In this document: positions 30,082 through 31,835 of the stretch, piece after piece
Position numbering within the stretch: position 1 is the first letter of the stretch
How the letters are laid out: the number at the start of each line of letters is the position of its first letter
Source of the DNA: a virus
Direction: 5' to 3' (one strand)
Virus record (IMG/VR): IMGVR_UViG_3300047457_000907
Span: 1 to 31,835 of that record
Length of the DNA stretch: 31,835 bases
Notes under the pieces: generated by a model
Told to the model about the DNA's origin: nothing
Seen by the model: the letters and a program-made list of their open reading frames with translations, nothing else
Databases searched by the model: none
Made by a program: the position numbers and the translations under genes

Positions 30082-31835
30082 TGGCTGGCGACACAATCGA
30101 CCCACTGATCTCAGCTTACATTGAGGTCCTGCTTAAGCCTGACTCCTTGAAGAAAGCCAAGGAGGCCATCGACGGGCTGATTAGCGATCTGGGCAAGGTA
30201 AAGCCTGCCCAGATCGACTTGGCCCTGTCTCCTCAGTCAAAGCAGACGATTGAAACCGTTCGGACCCTGGGCAAAATCCTTCGGGACATCTCTCGCGGCA
30301 GGCCCATTCAGGTTGTGGGTGCTCAGACCGCTGCTGCAACCATGGGACGCATGGTTCAGGCTGCTCGCCAGTCTACGGACGAATTGGGGCGGGCTCTTGA
30401 GTTGCAGTTCAGCTCTGCTGAACGCAGCTTGGCTAAGCGAATCGCTGCTTCGCAGTTCATTCTCGGCAATAGGCAGACGAGCCGTGTAGGTTTTGAAGAC
30501 CTGATGCTTGCTCGCATGACGTTGAACGAGCAGAAGAAGGTCACTCGCGAAAAGCAGCAGCAACGGGACCTTGCACTCAGGCAGGCCAACGAGGAAGCCC
30601 AGAGGGTGGCGAAGCAGGTCGCGCTCCGGGCTAAAAATCGTGGTCGTCGCGATGACGCGACAGTCACGCCACGCGATGTCGAGATCGCTGAGCGTTATGT
30701 AGCGGTGCAGCAGCGAATCCGGCTAGCGGAGGCTGAGGCGGCCAAGGCCCGCAGTGACTTCCAAAACGATGCAGCCAGAGCCACTAAGGCGCAGCTGGAT
30801 TCTGCCAAGCGTCTTGCAGGTCGCAGTGTCGTCAATCTGGCCCAGAAGATGGTTGATGAGCAGGTCGCTGCCGGTAAACGCAAAGACACAGCGATCACGA
30901 TGGAGGACCTGCGTAACGCGGAGTTCATGCAGCGTCTGAAGCAGACCAGGCTGGACATCGAGCAGGAAATTTCTGCCGAGCAGGAGAAGCAGAGAAAAGA
31001 CGCAGAGATCGAGCTAAAGATAGCCAGGGATCGTGCAAGCACACAAGTGAAGCGTGTTGCACAGGACATGGCAAACACATCCTACGAGACTGGTCAGCGT
31101 AGCGATCGCAATGTCACGATTGAGGACATCCGGGCTGCTGAGGCTTATGTTGACCGACTCGGTAAGATCGAACAGGCTGTCTCCGAGACGCTCCAGGCAC
31201 TAAAGGACGAACAGGCTCAGGTCCAGGCCAACATGAGGGCCTGGGACGAGTACAACGAGCAGCTGCTGCAACAGTTTCGCGAGCGTACCGCTGCTGCGGA
31301 AGCGGAGCGTATCGCCAAGGAGCGGACTGACGAGGCAGTCAACCGCCGGCGATTTACCCGCCAGGAGCGTGTGCGTGCGCAGCAGATTGCTGACGATGCA
31401 TATGCCCGCGGTGATCGCCCTGAGACCGCTGCGAAGGTTCTTAGAGCGGACCTTCAGGCAGCCAGAGCGGAGCTACAGGCTTCGAGGGCGAGGGCGGAAG
31501 CGGACGAGCGAGCCGCTCAGGCACAGGAGCGGCGATTGCAGGCAATACGCAAGTCGCTGACAGCCCAGCAGCGAGCCTATGCAGATCGAATCGCCAACGA
31601 GGAGTTGCTTGCAGGGGCACGGACTTCTGCCACCCCAACCGAGAGCGACTACAGAGCAGCGGAGCGTGGCGTCACCGCGCTCAACGACTTGGCGGACGCT
31701 GAAGAGCGTGCAGCGAAGGCGATGGAACTGAGGCTGGAGGCTTTACGAAGAAACCTCACGCTGGAGGAGCGTGCCATTGCCGACCGCAAGGCACGGGAGG
31801 CGATACTTGCTGGAGAAGTCAGGTCTTCGCTGAAG
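30081..31835 (+). CDS. tape measure protein, N-terminal part (runs off the window)
   Basis: The frame opens at the ATG at 30081 and stays open to the window edge, giving at least 585 residues; the gene is truncated by the window. It is dominated by charged coiled coils with long Ala/Glu/Arg/Gln-rich helices (ELQASRARAEADERAAQAQE). Degenerate units of about 60-77 residues begin with motifs such as GRRDDATVTPRDVEIAERY, GKRKDTAITMEDLRNAEF and GQRSDRNVTIEDIRAAEAY. The protein sets tail length, binds the assembly chaperones encoded just upstream, and is usually ejected with the DNA. Any membrane segments or enzymatic domains would lie beyond the window. Confidence 0.85.
   Translation, partial: MAGDTIDPLISAYIEVLLKPDSLKKAKEAIDGLISDLGKVKPAQIDLALSPQSKQTIETVRTLGKILRDISRGRPIQVVGAQTAAATMGRMVQAARQSTDELGRALELQFSSAERSLAKRIAASQFILGNRQTSRVGFEDLMLARMTLNEQKKVTREKQQQRDLALRQANEEAQRVAKQVALRAKNRGRRDDATVTPRDVEIAERYVAVQQRIRLAEAEAAKARSDFQNDAARATKAQLDSAKRLAGRSVVNLAQKMVDEQVAAGKRKDTAITMEDLRNAEFMQRLKQTRLDIEQEISAEQEKQRKDAEIELKIARDRASTQVKRVAQDMANTSYETGQRSDRNVTIEDIRAAEAYVDRLGKIEQAVSETLQALKDEQAQVQANMRAWDEYNEQLLQQFRERTAAAEAERIAKERTDEAVNRRRFTRQERVRAQQIADDAYARGDRPETAAKVLRADLQAARAELQASRARAEADERAAQAQERRLQAIRKSLTAQQRAYADRIANEELLAGARTSATPTESDYRAAERGVTALNDLADAEERAAKAMELRLEALRRNLTLEERAIADRKAREAILAGEVRSSLK

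Noticed and set aside
29854-30105. Minus-strand open frame opposite the chaperone extension
   Set aside because: The + strand -1 frame is explained by the frameshift signal; the antisense frame has no start site or motif.

Overview
This window is a stretch of a tailed double-stranded DNA bacteriophage, or a prophage, with siphovirus-type morphogenesis genes. Genes are tightly packed, almost all on the + strand, with many ATGA or TAATG stop/start overlaps, AAGGAG/GGAGG ribosome-binding sites and occasional GTG or TTG starts. The G+C content is fairly high. I see no integrase, repressor, rRNA or tRNA, so lysogeny cannot be decided. The host is unknown. The protease-scaffold, portal and papain-like proteins remind me of phage-like loci in planctomycetes, but that is only an impression.

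Layout. (1) 1-5.6 kb is an accessory and DNA-metabolism region. It holds a CTGT microsatellite, small proteins, a ~310-bp block of at least nine consecutive hairpins between divergent genes, a DEDDy exonuclease, an HTH + Hjc-like nuclease, a deoxyribosyltransferase-like protein, an XF1762-type acetyltransferase bracketed by a perfect 32-bp direct repeat, a small basic protein, and a C5 cytosine methyltransferase with a second recognisable gene inside it in another frame. A terminator at 5562-5589 closes this block. (2) 5.7-9.06 kb holds virion-type proteins, including a LamG-domain protein with about eleven ~21-residue repeats. A small HTH gene on the minus strand follows. (3) 9.4-15.3 kb is the head module: large terminase (TTG start), portal, protease fused to scaffold with a nested scaffold start, a putative decoration protein, and a cysteine-rich major capsid protein. 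(4) 15.3-26.5 kb is a receptor-binding and fibre cassette: three modular fibres or tailspikes, a membrane/secreted/papain-like peptidase trio, and a lectin-like protein. (5) 26.5-27.06 kb holds two small genes and a terminator. (6) 27.07-31.8 kb is the neck and tail module: connectors, gp10-like protein, tail terminator, tail tube, tail assembly chaperone with a -1 frameshift signal, and the start of the tape measure protein, cut by the window end.

How the genes fit together: terminase packages DNA through the portal into a capsid assembled on the protease-scaffold product. Neck proteins and the tail terminator join the head to a tube built around the tape measure protein with help from the frameshifted chaperone. 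The fibre cassette would supply adsorption, and it sits in an unusual place between head and neck genes. The early block would modify and repair phage DNA. The signals most worth following are the hairpin array, the overlapping frame in the methyltransferase, the repeat-bracketed acetyltransferase cassette and the frameshift element.
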